A stretch of 64,000 nt of DNA, from the NCBI GenBank assembly GCA_040080145.1, contig JBEBJA010000055.1, positions 1 to 64,000 on the forward strand. Reading direction: 5' to 3'. The DNA comes from JANXVY01 sp040080145 (lineage in GTDB: Bacteria > Pseudomonadota > Alphaproteobacteria > Rhizobiales > Hyphomicrobiaceae). Below are positions 28,181 to 36,741 of the stretch, piece by piece. The position numbers were made by a program, and so were the translations under genes. Numbering within the stretch: position 1 is the first letter of the stretch; the number at the start of each line of letters is the position of its first letter. Below the pieces are notes generated by a model that worked only from the letters and a program-made list of their open reading frames with translations, was not told where the DNA came from and did no database searches.

Positions 28181-28213
28181 TCCGATAAGGGTCTCACGGC
28201 TCGCGATATCGGA
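28181..28213. promoter_or_regulatory. Possible resolvase (res-like) site
   Basis: TCCGATA (28,181-28,187) and TATCGGA (28,207-28,213) form an inverted repeat immediately upstream of the resolvase start codon. TCCGATA-type half-sites are common in Tn3-family res sites; binding here would also repress the gene. Confidence 0.45.
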
Positions 28214-28327
28214 CAATAGATAGCTGGACGGGTTGATGCACACTTGGGAGGCAGCATTCTCGTCAAGGCCGAGAGGGCAGGGGCAGCGTCCGGAAAACGG
28301 TGCTTATTTGGAAACACCATCTCAAAC

Positions 28328-29011
28328 TCAGCGAGGGGGGTTAAATCTATACCGCCGACTCCATGCCCGGTAGGGCCTCATCGGATGATGCCGCTGATGG
28401 CGCCACTCATTTAGAAGATAGTCATAGAATACGTAAATATCTTTTCGATAAGCAATTCTTCTCGATTTTTTACCAGGTTTTCCGCCACGCAAATACTGAA
28501 TATAGGGAGCGAGATGCAACTCTATTGCTCCAGGTCCGTCAGGATTTAAGGGATCTGCGGACTTAGTGTCGACGGTAACAAGGATAAACAAAAATTGCGG
28601 TTCTAAAAACCGCTGATGGACGGCGACACCAAGCTTTTCAAAGAAGTTACAAAGCTGCCTAATTTCAGGCCACTCGACACAATTCTTAAAAAAAAGATCA
28701 TAAGTGGGATACAGCTCTTCGAGCTCATCCAAAGTCTTCAACTTGTGAACATGTCGCTCGCCACGAGAATCGGTTATGACTACTTGACCACTAATTACGT
28801 CGTTTCTTGCTTTATACATTGCCGTCCACTCGTGGGCAATTCTTGAAAAAGATTCTGCCCGAGCTGTATTCGCCTGCCTTCTAAGCTGATATCCAGCCAG
28901 AAACAAAGCCAGGACCGTGAAAATCATCCCTGTCCAGGTACCAATTGCCGATACCCAGTTTGCCTTTTCGCCGGTGGGTAGAGCATCCCATAACGCATAA
29001 AACTCAGTCAC
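28328..29011 (-). CDS. Membrane-anchored protein, DUF4760-like
   Basis: 227 residues. One N-terminal membrane helix (GTWTGMIFTVLALFLAGYQL), then a cytoplasmic helical domain beginning RRQANTARAESFSRIAHEW and containing LYPTYDLFFKNCVEW. The layout, single anchor followed by a short helical domain, resembles DUF4760-type proteins, whose function is unknown. From here to about 35.3 kb the DNA is clearly more A/T-rich than the flanks, indicating cargo of different origin. Confidence 0.55.
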   Translation of the reverse strand: MTEFYALWDALPTGEKANWVSAIGTWTGMIFTVLALFLAGYQLRRQANTARAESFSRIAHEWTAMYKARNDVISGQVVITDSRGERHVHKLKTLDELEELYPTYDLFFKNCVEWPEIRQLCNFFEKLGVAVHQRFLEPQFLFILVTVDTKSADPLNPDGPGAIELHLAPYIQYLRGGKPGKKSRRIAYRKDIYVFYDYLLNEWRHQRHHPMRPYRAWSRRYRFNPPR

Positions 29012-29083
29012 CGAAACACCTCTACCGAAAAAGTAAGTAGACAGATAACGCTAGCTCACTGCCCCTTGTTCATCTACAATTCA

Positions 29084-29911
29084 ATGATGCTGATCGATGA
29101 GACGACAGAATATGCGCGTGCTGTAGCGGCGCTGCCACACTCCGCGATAAGTGGGGTCGTTGGCGGTATTTGGATCTGCGTAGCAACAGTTTTAGGAGAG
29201 AGATTAGGAGGCAAGTGGGGCGGTTTCCTGAGCGGGTTCCCGTCAACGATCGTGGTTGCATGCTTATTTATCGGATGGACCAGCCTAGACTTGTTGAAAA
29301 ATGTTTTAGATATTCTGCCAGCAACTTTTTCCGGGTTTGGGATATTTATCAGCGCATATTGGTTATCCACAAAAAATGAAAAAATTCAAAGATTTGGCCT
29401 AGTGCTCGCCATATTAATTTGGCTGACGGTCGAGGTGACCATTTTATCACTGGATATCAAACATTACGGCACATCCATGCTGATTTGGGCAATCACACTA
29501 TCGATGGGTTTGTGGGCCATTCGCTCGAACCCAGGAAAGGTGCATGCATCAATGGCGCGAGGTCTTTCGCTCCAAAAAACAATCTTCCGCTGCGCAATCG
29601 GCTTTATTGTAATTTTTTCGGCAGTATTGGGTTCGAAGGTGGGCGGACCCCACTGGGGCGCCATTCTTGCTTCCTTGCCGGCATCAGCATTTTCAACCCT
29701 TTATTTGCTGGAAAGGGACCACGGGCCACAATATGCTCGAACATTTGCCAGATCAATGATGCTTAGTGGATTGCTCAATGTAGTGATGTTTACTTCATTG
29801 CTCAGGTTGTTCTTGCAGGTTCTAGAATTAGAAGTAGCAGTAGGGCTGTCACTCCTAATTACCGGCGTATTTGCTTTGATCCTTTTTTTAAAAACCAACT
29901 TATACTCATGA
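29084..29911 (+). CDS. Polytopic membrane protein with internal duplication
   Basis: 275 residues from the tandem ATGs at 29,084/29,087 (a TTG at 29,066 is also possible; no clear ribosome binding site). About eight to nine hydrophobic segments. The motif GGKWGGFLSGFPSTIVVACL in the first half reappears as GGPHWGAILASLPASAFSTL in the second, so the protein is an inverted or direct duplication of a four-helix unit, as in small transporter families (reminiscent of DUF3147-type proteins). It converges on the D-glutamate cyclase-like gene with six bases between, which suggests but does not prove a link to that cassette. Confidence 0.6.
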   Translation: MMLIDETTEYARAVAALPHSAISGVVGGIWICVATVLGERLGGKWGGFLSGFPSTIVVACLFIGWTSLDLLKNVLDILPATFSGFGIFISAYWLSTKNEKIQRFGLVLAILIWLTVEVTILSLDIKHYGTSMLIWAITLSMGLWAIRSNPGKVHASMARGLSLQKTIFRCAIGFIVIFSAVLGSKVGGPHWGAILASLPASAFSTLYLLERDHGPQYARTFARSMMLSGLLNVVMFTSLLRLFLQVLELEVAVGLSLLITGVFALILFLKTNLYS

Positions 29912-29917
29912 CAAAGT

Positions 29918-30742
29918 TCAAAATTGAGAACAGCCGCTTGGTTCTGAGCCGGTAGCTGCATGAAGCGAACTCAAAAATCTGAGGGTGCTATTGAGTGATT
30001 CCCCGTCCACGAGGTTCTCCATAAGTCCGGAAAACCCATCCACCATGCCAAAAGACACTAGCTCCTCAATTAACAAAACATGCCGAGCAGGATTAGGGAG
30101 CAAATTTTGACCTGTTTGCTTCTGCATCTCGCACACTAAGGCATACCCGCCATAATTGGATACTGAAGCCGGTATTAAGTGCTCTGCGTTAGATGTCGGC
30201 GGGGATACAGATTTATAGGCTTCGAAGAATTTTGGCCCAGCAGACCCCATGCCGAATTCATTCCCTCCATCCCCAATACTTATTAATGACTGGCAGCCGA
30301 AAGTAAGTTCAAATTTTGGCGCAACATTACTTATGTCAACCCCACGCATATTGCGATACGTACCGTCCGAGCAACGCCCGCAGATTTCTATAGTTACTAG
30401 CGCAACATCGCAAAGTCTCTCAGGTGCAGCAGATGGGTTCTCTGATATTTCGATAAATTCGTAACGAGGCCTAACGCGCTTTATTATTTCAAGAGTATCG
30501 CGTGAAGTCGCCAACCTGACAGGGCGCCCCAACTTCTCTAAAGCATCTACTATTGCGATTGCACCAGGAGGGCCATCAGTTTCAGGGCGTCCGCTGACTG
30601 GAAAGCCAGTGCACACAACGATCGGCCGCGTGTCGCTTAGCAAAGCATTTGCTGCTTGCGCCACAGGATCACCGCCCAATATTGTCAAGAGGTCGGCCAT
30701 GCCACGTCTATTGTTCATCACACACAATTCACTGACGGTCAT
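29918..30742 (-). CDS. D-glutamate cyclase-like protein (DUF4392)
   Basis: 274 residues with AAGGGA before the ATG. FPVSGRPETDGPPGAIAIVD, LVTIEICGRCSDGTYRNMRG and LISIGDGGNEFGMG match the DUF4392 family, whose studied vertebrate member (DGLUCY) converts D-glutamate to 5-oxo-D-proline. It is the third gene of a leftward cassette, 98 bases after MurD2 and downstream of MurL, both of which handle the glutamate of the peptidoglycan stem. It may remove free D-glutamate, or act on a related metabolite. Confidence 0.75.
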   Translation of the reverse strand: MTVSELCVMNNRRGMADLLTILGGDPVAQAANALLSDTRPIVVCTGFPVSGRPETDGPPGAIAIVDALEKLGRPVRLATSRDTLEIIKRVRPRYEFIEISENPSAAPERLCDVALVTIEICGRCSDGTYRNMRGVDISNVAPKFELTFGCQSLISIGDGGNEFGMGSAGPKFFEAYKSVSPPTSNAEHLIPASVSNYGGYALVCEMQKQTGQNLLPNPARHVLLIEELVSFGMVDGFSGLMENLVDGESLNSTLRFLSSLHAATGSEPSGCSQF

Positions 30743-30840
30743 TCTGTTTTCATCCCTTCATTGATTTTACCTTTTGTGCTCTATTTAACAAGCCGAAATG
30801 ATTTTCGCCATGCCGCACCTAGGGATTTCGCCACTGGCCC

Positions 30841-32163
30841 TTATAATAGATCACGGCATAGTTCCTGAAATATCTTGCCGCGTTCTTCAAAGTCTGTAAA
30901 GCCCCCAAAACTCGGAGCCCCCGGAGAGAGAAGAACGATATCGTTGGATTTTGCCCGGCTTGATAAAAACGTTATGGCTGATTCCATATCACTTGCGAGA
31001 GTCGAGTCGAGACTTGTTGTTGTGCGAATGGCTTCATGAAGGCGATGGCCAGTTTCTGGTAGTAGCGCTACGGCTCGCACGTGAATCCGCTGTAGGAAAC
31101 TCAATAGCTCGTCGTAATCTTGACCTCGTTCGGTCCCACCCAAAATCAGGAGAATATCTCTATGCTGATAGGTCTTAAGGGCTGCAATGACTGCCTCTGG
31201 AATAGTAGAAATGCTGTCATTGACACAAAGCATTCCACTCCGCGAAGAGAACTCTTCGAGCCGATGTGGAAGTTGGGTGAATGATGACAAGTCTACTTTC
31301 TTATGAAATTGCCTCACACCGAAAGCTTCGCAAGCGCCAAGCGCCATGGCGAGGTTGATAAGGTTGTGTTCCCCCTGAAGCGGAAACCCCGCCGTATCGA
31401 CTGGTTGTTGGCCATAAAACAACCGCCCCCCCTTTGCTGAGAACCCGCTTTCCGAGTTGCCCCAGACGACGTTGGAATAATCGGCCAGCAGAACCCGCAG
31501 GCGGTCATCCATAGAGTTCGCAACCACGATTTGGTCAGTATTGCGGTGGGCAATTCGCAATTTATCATGGAAATATTGTTCATGACCTCCATGCCAAGGG
31601 CCGTGCTCCGGATAAAGGTTGCCGATAACGGCGATTGGAGCGGCATGGCATAAATCTGCAATTTGATAGGATGATAGCTCAATTACAGTATAGTCCTTAC
31701 CCGGAATGCAATCTAAAATAGGGATGCCAACATTCCCGGCTATTATACCTTCGAGACCGGCCTGGCCGAGGAGAGAATGTATTAATCTGCTGGATGTACT
31801 TTTGCCCTTGGTCCCGGTTACGCCAATTACTCCGACCACACCATTTTTTTCGAACCATAAGTTAGTGGAGGAAGTTACCTTAACTCCATTTTTTTTAGCT
31901 TCGGTAATCTCGCGTCGATACAGGCTGATCCCCGGACTTTTTATAATAAGATCGAAGAATCCAGACCGAATGCTCGCCGTGGCCTTGTCGCCAACAAGCA
32001 ACTGCACATCACTCGGCATTTCACCGATATGCCCAGGGGCGACGTCAACCAATACGCTAACGGTCAGTCTGGGAAAGTTTTTGCGCAAAAATTCAAGGAC
32101 TGAGCGGCCCTCACGGCCGTAGCCCCAAATGCCGACCCTGGAAACATTATTCAACGTTTGCAT
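30841..32163 (-). CDS. murD2: MurD2: UDP-MurNAc-L-Ala:L-glutamate ligase
   Basis: 440 residues, a full-length Mur ligase. N-terminal Rossmann-like domain (RVGIWGYGREGRS), ATP-binding GVTGTKGKSTSS (P-loop at residues 117-122), and the C-terminal domain with HRLEEFSSRSGMLCVNDSIS and ILLILGGTERGQDYDE. In the MurD2-MurL route known from Xanthomonas, MurD2 adds L-glutamate to UDP-MurNAc-L-alanine, and MurL then inverts it. The gene overlaps murL by 17 bases, which supports assignment as MurD2 rather than a second housekeeping MurD. Confidence 0.85.
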   Translation of the reverse strand: MQTLNNVSRVGIWGYGREGRSVLEFLRKNFPRLTVSVLVDVAPGHIGEMPSDVQLLVGDKATASIRSGFFDLIIKSPGISLYRREITEAKKNGVKVTSSTNLWFEKNGVVGVIGVTGTKGKSTSSRLIHSLLGQAGLEGIIAGNVGIPILDCIPGKDYTVIELSSYQIADLCHAAPIAVIGNLYPEHGPWHGGHEQYFHDKLRIAHRNTDQIVVANSMDDRLRVLLADYSNVVWGNSESGFSAKGGRLFYGQQPVDTAGFPLQGEHNLINLAMALGACEAFGVRQFHKKVDLSSFTQLPHRLEEFSSRSGMLCVNDSISTIPEAVIAALKTYQHRDILLILGGTERGQDYDELLSFLQRIHVRAVALLPETGHRLHEAIRTTTSLDSTLASDMESAITFLSSRAKSNDIVLLSPGAPSFGGFTDFEERGKIFQELCRDLL

Positions 32164-33520
32164 TTAAGCCCTGCAAGTATTTTGGCGCCAAATTGTGATC
32201 GGTGGACAATGTGAATAGCTCTGGCCACAACGTAAATGGCCTACGTGCGGCGATCTCTGGTGCCAGTTCTTTAATCACTACTGAATTAGCCCAGGCCGGA
32301 TCAGCAGCCAAATGCATTATGGCCGCAGCTGATTCCGCAATTTCACCAACGCATTCCCATGGCTTATGGTTGGCGAGCCCTACTAACTCCTTGAATCCTT
32401 GTATTTGTGTGGGCTCGTCCAGCAAGTGACATCGAAAAATCTGGTTAAGCCTCTCCCTTGATATCGCAGTTGCCAAGGAAAGATAAGTGAAGCGACATTT
32501 CGGGCAGTCACCACACCACCGCGGAGCGGACTGACTTGAGCGGATCTTAAAAGCCCGATTGCAGCTACTGAAGCTGCTATCGTATCTTTCAGATTTGGAG
32601 AGCAGCTTCGCAATATGTATCTCGGATAGCGGGCGGAGTAACGAAAAATAATCAACTTGAGTGCTCAGGTATCCAGCTAGATACGACCTCATATCGTTTT
32701 CGAAGTCTAGGCTTTTGCTATACTGGTGATTAACAGATCGATCGTTGATGTTGATGTTGCCTTCATTTGCGGACCGCTCATTCGACAAAATAACGGCATC
32801 ATAGCCATAGACAAAAGCACCGGCTAAAGCTATCCAGCTAATTAAACCTGTAATGGGGACGTGTCCGTTTAGTGCTCCAGCATCATTCAGCTCAAATAGG
32901 CCGGGATCGAGTTGCCGTTGGACGGTTATCGATGGCAAGCCGCTACTTTCAATGCATGCAGAAATGGGCCCCTTAGGATTGACAGCAAAGAGAACTATCG
33001 GCTCACCGATCGAGCGCAATAATTCAATGCTCACAATGGAGTCTTTGCCGCCCCCTATAAGGACAGCACTGCGGCGTGGCAATTTCGTATCGCCACGCGG
33101 CATTGAACGACGCTCTTTGACGTTAGGCCGGACTGAGTGAGCGCCTGTTTTAATGAGAGAATCAGGTTCACGGAAAAAATTCACTCTTTCAATTATATCG
33201 AGCCCGTTGCGGTAGCCGAATTCGGCCAAACCTCCGCGATAAACGGTCTGAAAAAAAACCCTTTCACGATCATCAAAGGGGACAACTGGACTTGTTATTA
33301 TGGCAGGTGCGAAAGCTTTGTAGTAGCTCACGCCCGCCATGCGCCAAAGCGCCCGAATACAGAGGTTAAAGTCTTCGGCGTAAGGCGAGTCATTTGACGG
33401 AAGTGGATGATTAAAGTCGATCGTCTCAACAAACGATGGACCCTCATTGAATGCGTACTTAAGTTGCACCCGACCGCTTTGAGCGTCAATTTCGTAACTG
33501 CTGAATTCGAAGGATTCCAT
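32147..33520 (-). CDS. murL: MurL: UDP-MurNAc-L-Ala-L-Glu epimerase
   Basis: 457 residues, the length of known MurL. The N-terminal domain contains FNEGPSFVETIDFNHPLP; the middle has a PP-loop-like nucleotide site, AVLIGGGKDSIVSIELLRS (GGGKDS at 156-161), then VILSNERSANEGNI and a cysteine cluster CNRAFKI ... WCGDCPKC. MurL converts the terminal L-glutamate of UDP-MurNAc-L-Ala-L-Glu to D-glutamate in an ATP-dependent reaction, bypassing glutamate racemase MurI. It is first in the leftward cassette murL-murD2-DUF4392. Its presence on an integrated mobile element is unusual. Confidence 0.88.
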   Translation of the reverse strand: MESFEFSSYEIDAQSGRVQLKYAFNEGPSFVETIDFNHPLPSNDSPYAEDFNLCIRALWRMAGVSYYKAFAPAIITSPVVPFDDRERVFFQTVYRGGLAEFGYRNGLDIIERVNFFREPDSLIKTGAHSVRPNVKERRSMPRGDTKLPRRSAVLIGGGKDSIVSIELLRSIGEPIVLFAVNPKGPISACIESSGLPSITVQRQLDPGLFELNDAGALNGHVPITGLISWIALAGAFVYGYDAVILSNERSANEGNININDRSVNHQYSKSLDFENDMRSYLAGYLSTQVDYFSLLRPLSEIHIAKLLSKSERYDSSFSSCNRAFKIRSSQSAPRWCGDCPKCRFTYLSLATAISRERLNQIFRCHLLDEPTQIQGFKELVGLANHKPWECVGEIAESAAAIMHLAADPAWANSVVIKELAPEIAARRPFTLWPELFTLSTDHNLAPKYLQGLNANVE

Positions 33521-33575
33521 GATATTCTCTTATAAAGTTTATCTCAGTCTGCCACGCAAATCAAGAGGCTTGGTG

Positions 33576-34166
33576 TCATGCGAATGACATGATTTTTTCA
33601 GCAATTTCTCTATCTCTTTCGTGGGAGCGCCGCAGCTCAATTAGTTTGTCGCGAAGGGTGGGGTGGCATATGTAGTCGTTATTTTGGCGTTCCTGAAGCC
33701 GAGAGGTCAATATTGACTTTAGAATTGAAATTCTGACAGAAAGATTTATTACGATTGAAGTATGAAGTCCTGTGTCTGGCATAATCAGAGCCTCGGCAGG
33801 CAAAGAAGAGGCGGCTGTGGGTGACTTAATCGTTGATGTCTTTGGATCCCGATTAGTGTCGTCCCAATGCAACAGAACCTGACTTGATGGGTCAGTTGTT
33901 GATATTGCGGTTGAAATTGACGGCCCTAAATTTTGAAGGGCTTTGAAGGAAATCCCTCGTTGCGTGGCCTGACTTAAAATGTCGATCTCAGCTACGTTCG
34001 CGAACCAGTACAAGCGAGGTTTTCCCGCTACACTGTCGATAAGTGGCGTACGAATGCGGTTTTGCTTTATCCAAGAACGTAAGAGTGCTTGGTTCACATG
34101 GTGCTCGGTTGCTTTGAATATATCAGTTGCATCATAGAGGCTGTTGTAAACATCAAAATCGGACAT
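33576..34166 (-). CDS. MerR-like winged-helix protein, probable regulator
   Basis: 196 residues from the ATG at 34,166; an in-frame ATG at 34,220 would add 18 residues. The N-terminal part, YDATDIFKATEHHVNQALLRSWI followed by KPRLYWFANVAEIDILSQATQRGIS, looks like a MerR-type winged helix (helix-turn-helix plus R-x-Y wing). The rest is unrecognised, ending in a charged helical segment with SHERDREIAEKIM. Two direct repeats of TCACGACGT lie 39-64 bases upstream of the ATG at 34,166 and could be an autoregulatory operator. It precedes the murL cassette in the same direction (55-base gap). Confidence 0.5.
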   Translation of the reverse strand: MSDFDVYNSLYDATDIFKATEHHVNQALLRSWIKQNRIRTPLIDSVAGKPRLYWFANVAEIDILSQATQRGISFKALQNLGPSISTAISTTDPSSQVLLHWDDTNRDPKTSTIKSPTAASSLPAEALIMPDTGLHTSIVINLSVRISILKSILTSRLQERQNNDYICHPTLRDKLIELRRSHERDREIAEKIMSFA

Positions 34167-34204
34167 TTTACTTGGTGCCCACTTGTTAAGGATTGATAAC
34201 GTAA

Positions 34205-34230
34205 TCACGACGTGTACCATGTCACGACGT
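34205..34230. promoter_or_regulatory. Direct repeats TCACGACGT, possible operator
   Basis: TCACGACGT occurs at 34,205-34,213 and 34,222-34,230, 17 bases apart, upstream of the MerR-like gene. The spacing is near 1.6 helical turns. The assignment as its operator is inference. Confidence 0.4.
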
Positions 34231-34620
34231 TATCTCGCTGTCAAGAGAATGCTGCCTTACCAAGCTCATGGCAGGCTCCGGGTGGCCAACCCGGCGCTAT
34301 ATTTGATGGAGCAAGCACATCGGCTCGGAGAGGTATTGGGCACGCACAGAGGCCCAAATTGCAGTCGCTGCGTAGTCTATCAGGCTGAACCCAAAGGTGG
34401 CCAGAGGCGGCATAGGGGTGCGTCCCTAGAGCAAACTCATCGCATCATGTTGCAAGGTGATCAGCGACGGAGTTGCGAGTTAGACGCGTATTTTGGTCCA
34501 GTTTGCAATGTCTATCGCCTTCCCAATCTGGCATTGGGCCAAGGTGCGGACGCGGGCGCATGTCTGTGGTTGGTGACGAATAATCTGATTCTCTGCACAG
34601 ATGCTAAAAAACAGTTGATG
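34231..34620. other. About 390 bases with one doubtful frame
   Basis: A rightward frame starting at 34,183 or 34,219 runs to 34,656 (up to 157 residues) with many cysteines and histidines but no recognisable motif or ribosome binding site, and its end overlaps the leftward gene at 34,621. I cannot support it as a gene. No repeats stand out. Confidence 0.35.
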
Positions 34621-35280
34621 TTAACCCCGAAGTTTTCGACTGGCGGCACCTCGTAAGCTTTCTAAAGCTTCTAGAAGTTGGGCATCTGAATTGCAGTATT
34701 TTTTAAGCTGCTCCAAGTCTGTAGCTTCGGTGAGTGGCTGTGGCGAACGCAAGGACTGATCAATGAGTGATTTTGTGATTTGTAATTGCCTTAAAGTAAG
34801 GTAGCCGTTGTTATCAAATTTTAGATCGGTTTGGCTTGGCCAGCTCTCGACTGAGCCTAGTGCGCGATTGAACTCGCCGTCTGAGGCTAAAAGCCGATCC
34901 CATTTTCGTTGGATAGATATCGCATCAGGTTGAGTTGAAGTAAAATCGACATATTCGCCACAGTTTCTTTTGAACCGTGCCCTTAGGTCAGTAATATCTT
35001 TCGCAGCGCGCAAAACTGCTTCAAGCGACGATTTGCTATTGGTTCTACTCTTAACATTGTTGGATTGGTCTATAGCGGCTATTGAATCTTCGTATTGCGT
35101 GATGGCCTTAATTGCCACTGCCGTAACAATTTCGATCTGTGCCCATCCACGGGCGCTACGTTCATCGGCCGAGACCGCAGTGAGCGCAAAGCCACTGTAT
35201 GTGGCAACACAGATTGCGAACCGTAGGTATTTGCTAGGCACATCTTGCTCCACTAGCGAACTTTCTAACAAGGGTACCAT
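34621..35280 (-). CDS. Hypothetical protein with N-terminal hydrophobic segment
   Basis: 219 residues from the ATG at 35,280, with AGGAGG 11 bases upstream. YLRFAICVATYSGFALTAVSA is a possible signal peptide or anchor; the remainder is helical and charged, without a recognised motif. The ribosome binding site lies in the 3' arm of a perfect 8-bp hairpin (35,292-35,313), so translation may be controlled by RNA folding. A/T-rich composition as in the neighbouring cargo genes. Confidence 0.5.
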   Translation of the reverse strand: MVPLLESSLVEQDVPSKYLRFAICVATYSGFALTAVSADERSARGWAQIEIVTAVAIKAITQYEDSIAAIDQSNNVKSRTNSKSSLEAVLRAAKDITDLRARFKRNCGEYVDFTSTQPDAISIQRKWDRLLASDGEFNRALGSVESWPSQTDLKFDNNGYLTLRQLQITKSLIDQSLRSPQPLTEATDLEQLKKYCNSDAQLLEALESLRGAASRKLRG

Positions 35281-35291
35281 TAACAGAAGTT

Positions 35292-35313
35292 CCTCCTGGC
35301 GTGAACCAGGAGG
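35292..35313 (-). promoter_or_regulatory. Hairpin sequestering a ribosome binding site
   Basis: CCTCCTGG and CCAGGAGG pair perfectly around a 6-base loop. On the leftward transcript the second arm carries AGGAGG, the Shine-Dalgarno of the gene starting at 35,280. It lacks a T-run, so a terminator for the gene at 35,338 is less likely. Confidence 0.45.
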
Positions 35314-35337
35314 GCTTCTCATCGTGCTTGGAGGTCG

Positions 35338-35553
35338 TCAGGCGGCCGTTGACGCGTGCTCAGCATCTTCCTTGGTCTTGGGGACCGAAAGGACGATCTT
35401 GCCGGTGACGGCGACACCGGGATTGATCACGATTGACAGCGGATGTTCGGAACCTGAGTTCTCGAACGCGACGCCGACACGGGTCCAGTAATCCCGGCCA
35501 TCCACTCGCGAAACGGCGTTGACGACGTACTTGGGGCCTTTTTTCTCAGCCAT
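35338..35553 (-). CDS. Small beta-rich protein of the element backbone
   Basis: 71 residues from the ATG at 35,553, with GGAG eleven bases upstream. KYVVNAVSRVDGRDYWTRVGVAFEN and LSIVINPGVAVTGKIVLSVPK suggest a compact all-beta fold. It returns to the G+C-rich composition of the backbone. No family is recognised. The gene upstream (35,638) has the same direction and may be co-transcribed. Confidence 0.6.
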   Translation of the reverse strand: MAEKKGPKYVVNAVSRVDGRDYWTRVGVAFENSGSEHPLSIVINPGVAVTGKIVLSVPKTKEDAEHASTAA

Positions 35554-35637
35554 AACAGTTACTCCAGATGTTACGGGCAATCCAATATTGCTCCGTCATC
35601 GGAGTGTGGGGCGCAAGTGTCGTTTCGCAAGTGGCTC

Positions 35638-36132
35638 TCAGATCCGAGAGAGGCGGGCGTGGAGGTAGGCAAAGATCGCTGGCATCAGGTCATCTTGGGA
35701 GTGGTCGACCATCAGCGCATTCTCCTCGCCAAAGCACAGGCAGTCGCAGCCTTTGATCCGAATGACCCGTTCGCCGACCAGATCGCGATTGCGAAACAGC
35801 CAACAGTACGGTGCCCGGCGCGGCGGAAACACAGCGAACCAAACCGTCATATTGAAACAGTTCTCGAACATCATCAGCCGTTTGTGCTCGTCGAGGTCGA
35901 TGATGAAGGTGCCATCCCGCATGGTCTTGGCCTTGACGTCGAAGGCCAGGGTGCCGACGCTGGGCATGCCGATGGCGAAGTCCGGCCGTTTGATGAGGCC
36001 GCGTAGATTGGCGGGAACGGTGAAAGTCGTCTGGTCGAAGTAGAAATACGGCGCACCCATCCGGTTGAGCCAATCCTGGAAGAGTTCCTCCATACGGTAG
36101 CCACGGGCGCGGTCGGAGGGTTTGATGGCCAT
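35638..36132 (-). CDS. Putative PD-(D/E)xK nuclease
   Basis: 164 residues. An N-terminal helix with a conserved-looking glutamate (YRMEELFQDWLNRMG) is followed by KRPDFAIGMPSVGTLAFDVKAK, in which PDF and DVK are spaced as in the PD-(D/E)xK nuclease core. The C-terminal half (WFAVFPPRRAPYCWLFRNRD) fits the fold's later strands. Holliday junction resolvases and restriction-like enzymes of mobile elements share it. The specific role is unknown. Preceded by a ~600-base structured non-coding stretch. Confidence 0.55.
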   Translation of the reverse strand: MAIKPSDRARGYRMEELFQDWLNRMGAPYFYFDQTTFTVPANLRGLIKRPDFAIGMPSVGTLAFDVKAKTMRDGTFIIDLDEHKRLMMFENCFNMTVWFAVFPPRRAPYCWLFRNRDLVGERVIRIKGCDCLCFGEENALMVDHSQDDLMPAIFAYLHARLSRI

Positions 36133-36239
36133 GGCCGCTTATGGGGCGGCGCGGCAGGGCGGCTGACAGGTTGGAGAAATCAAACAGTTACATGCCGCAC
36201 AGCACAACCTCGTTGCATCTGAAGCACACGTGCTACGCA

Positions 36240-36297
36240 CCCGTCACTGTGGGTTGAAAACCCATAGTGACGGGGCGGCACACGATTGACCGCCCCC
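36240..36297. repeat. Double hairpin upstream of the nuclease-like gene
   Basis: CCCGTCACTGTGGGTT (36,240-36,255) and AACCCATAGTGACGGG (36,259-36,274) pair over 16 bases with one mismatch and a three-base loop; a second hairpin with arms GGGGCGG/CCGCCCC follows to 36,297. It is too strong to be chance. It could be an attenuator, a bidirectional terminator or a replication/transfer origin structure. Confidence 0.6.
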
Positions 36298-36741
36298 TCG
36301 ATAGACCGGCCACACTTGAATTCGGCTGGATTGCTGCGGTTTGGAGGCTGTGAAACATTTTTTGTGAAACCATCTTGCCAACAATCCGTGTACGTTTTAT
36401 ATGGTGCTGGTCTCGTGAGGGTGGGCCCACGCGAGGCTATCTTCGGGCGCAGGTCGCCGGAGCGACTGTTTCCCCTGCATGACAGGGGGCGAAAGAGCCC
36501 CAACCGTAGCATGACGGCCAACAGGTACGGTGCCCGGTGCCCCGGAAAGAGGCAGACAAAAGTTAGTGAGACAGCACCAGCCACGGGTCAAACCGTGGAG
36601 CTGCCGCATGGGGACGATTGCAGGTTGGGACGGCTCCGGGGCAACCCGGGGACTATAGACGGCCCTACGGAGAAATCCGCGTTAGTCTGGTTGCGACCAG
36701 CCTAGCAGGCCACGAACACTCACCAATTGAAAGATGGAGAA
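36298..36741. other. Structured leader before the second recombinase
   Basis: About 440 bases without a convincing gene. Short stems: palindrome GTGGGCCCAC (36,421-36,430) inside CTCG/CGAG; CCACGG/CCGTGG (36,581-36,598); CCGGG/CCCGG with GCAA loop (36,636-36,649). The last 200 bases are purine-rich, unlike a coding sequence. This may be a leader RNA or recombination site of the recombinase downstream. Confidence 0.45.

Noticed and set aside
27609..28213. A Tn3-family transposon around the resolvase
   Set aside because: No transposase gene and no terminal inverted repeats were found on either side.
36180..36705. Frames on both strands between the nuclease-like gene and the second recombinase
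   Set aside because: They cross strong hairpins and lack starts with ribosome binding sites; treated as structured non-coding DNA.
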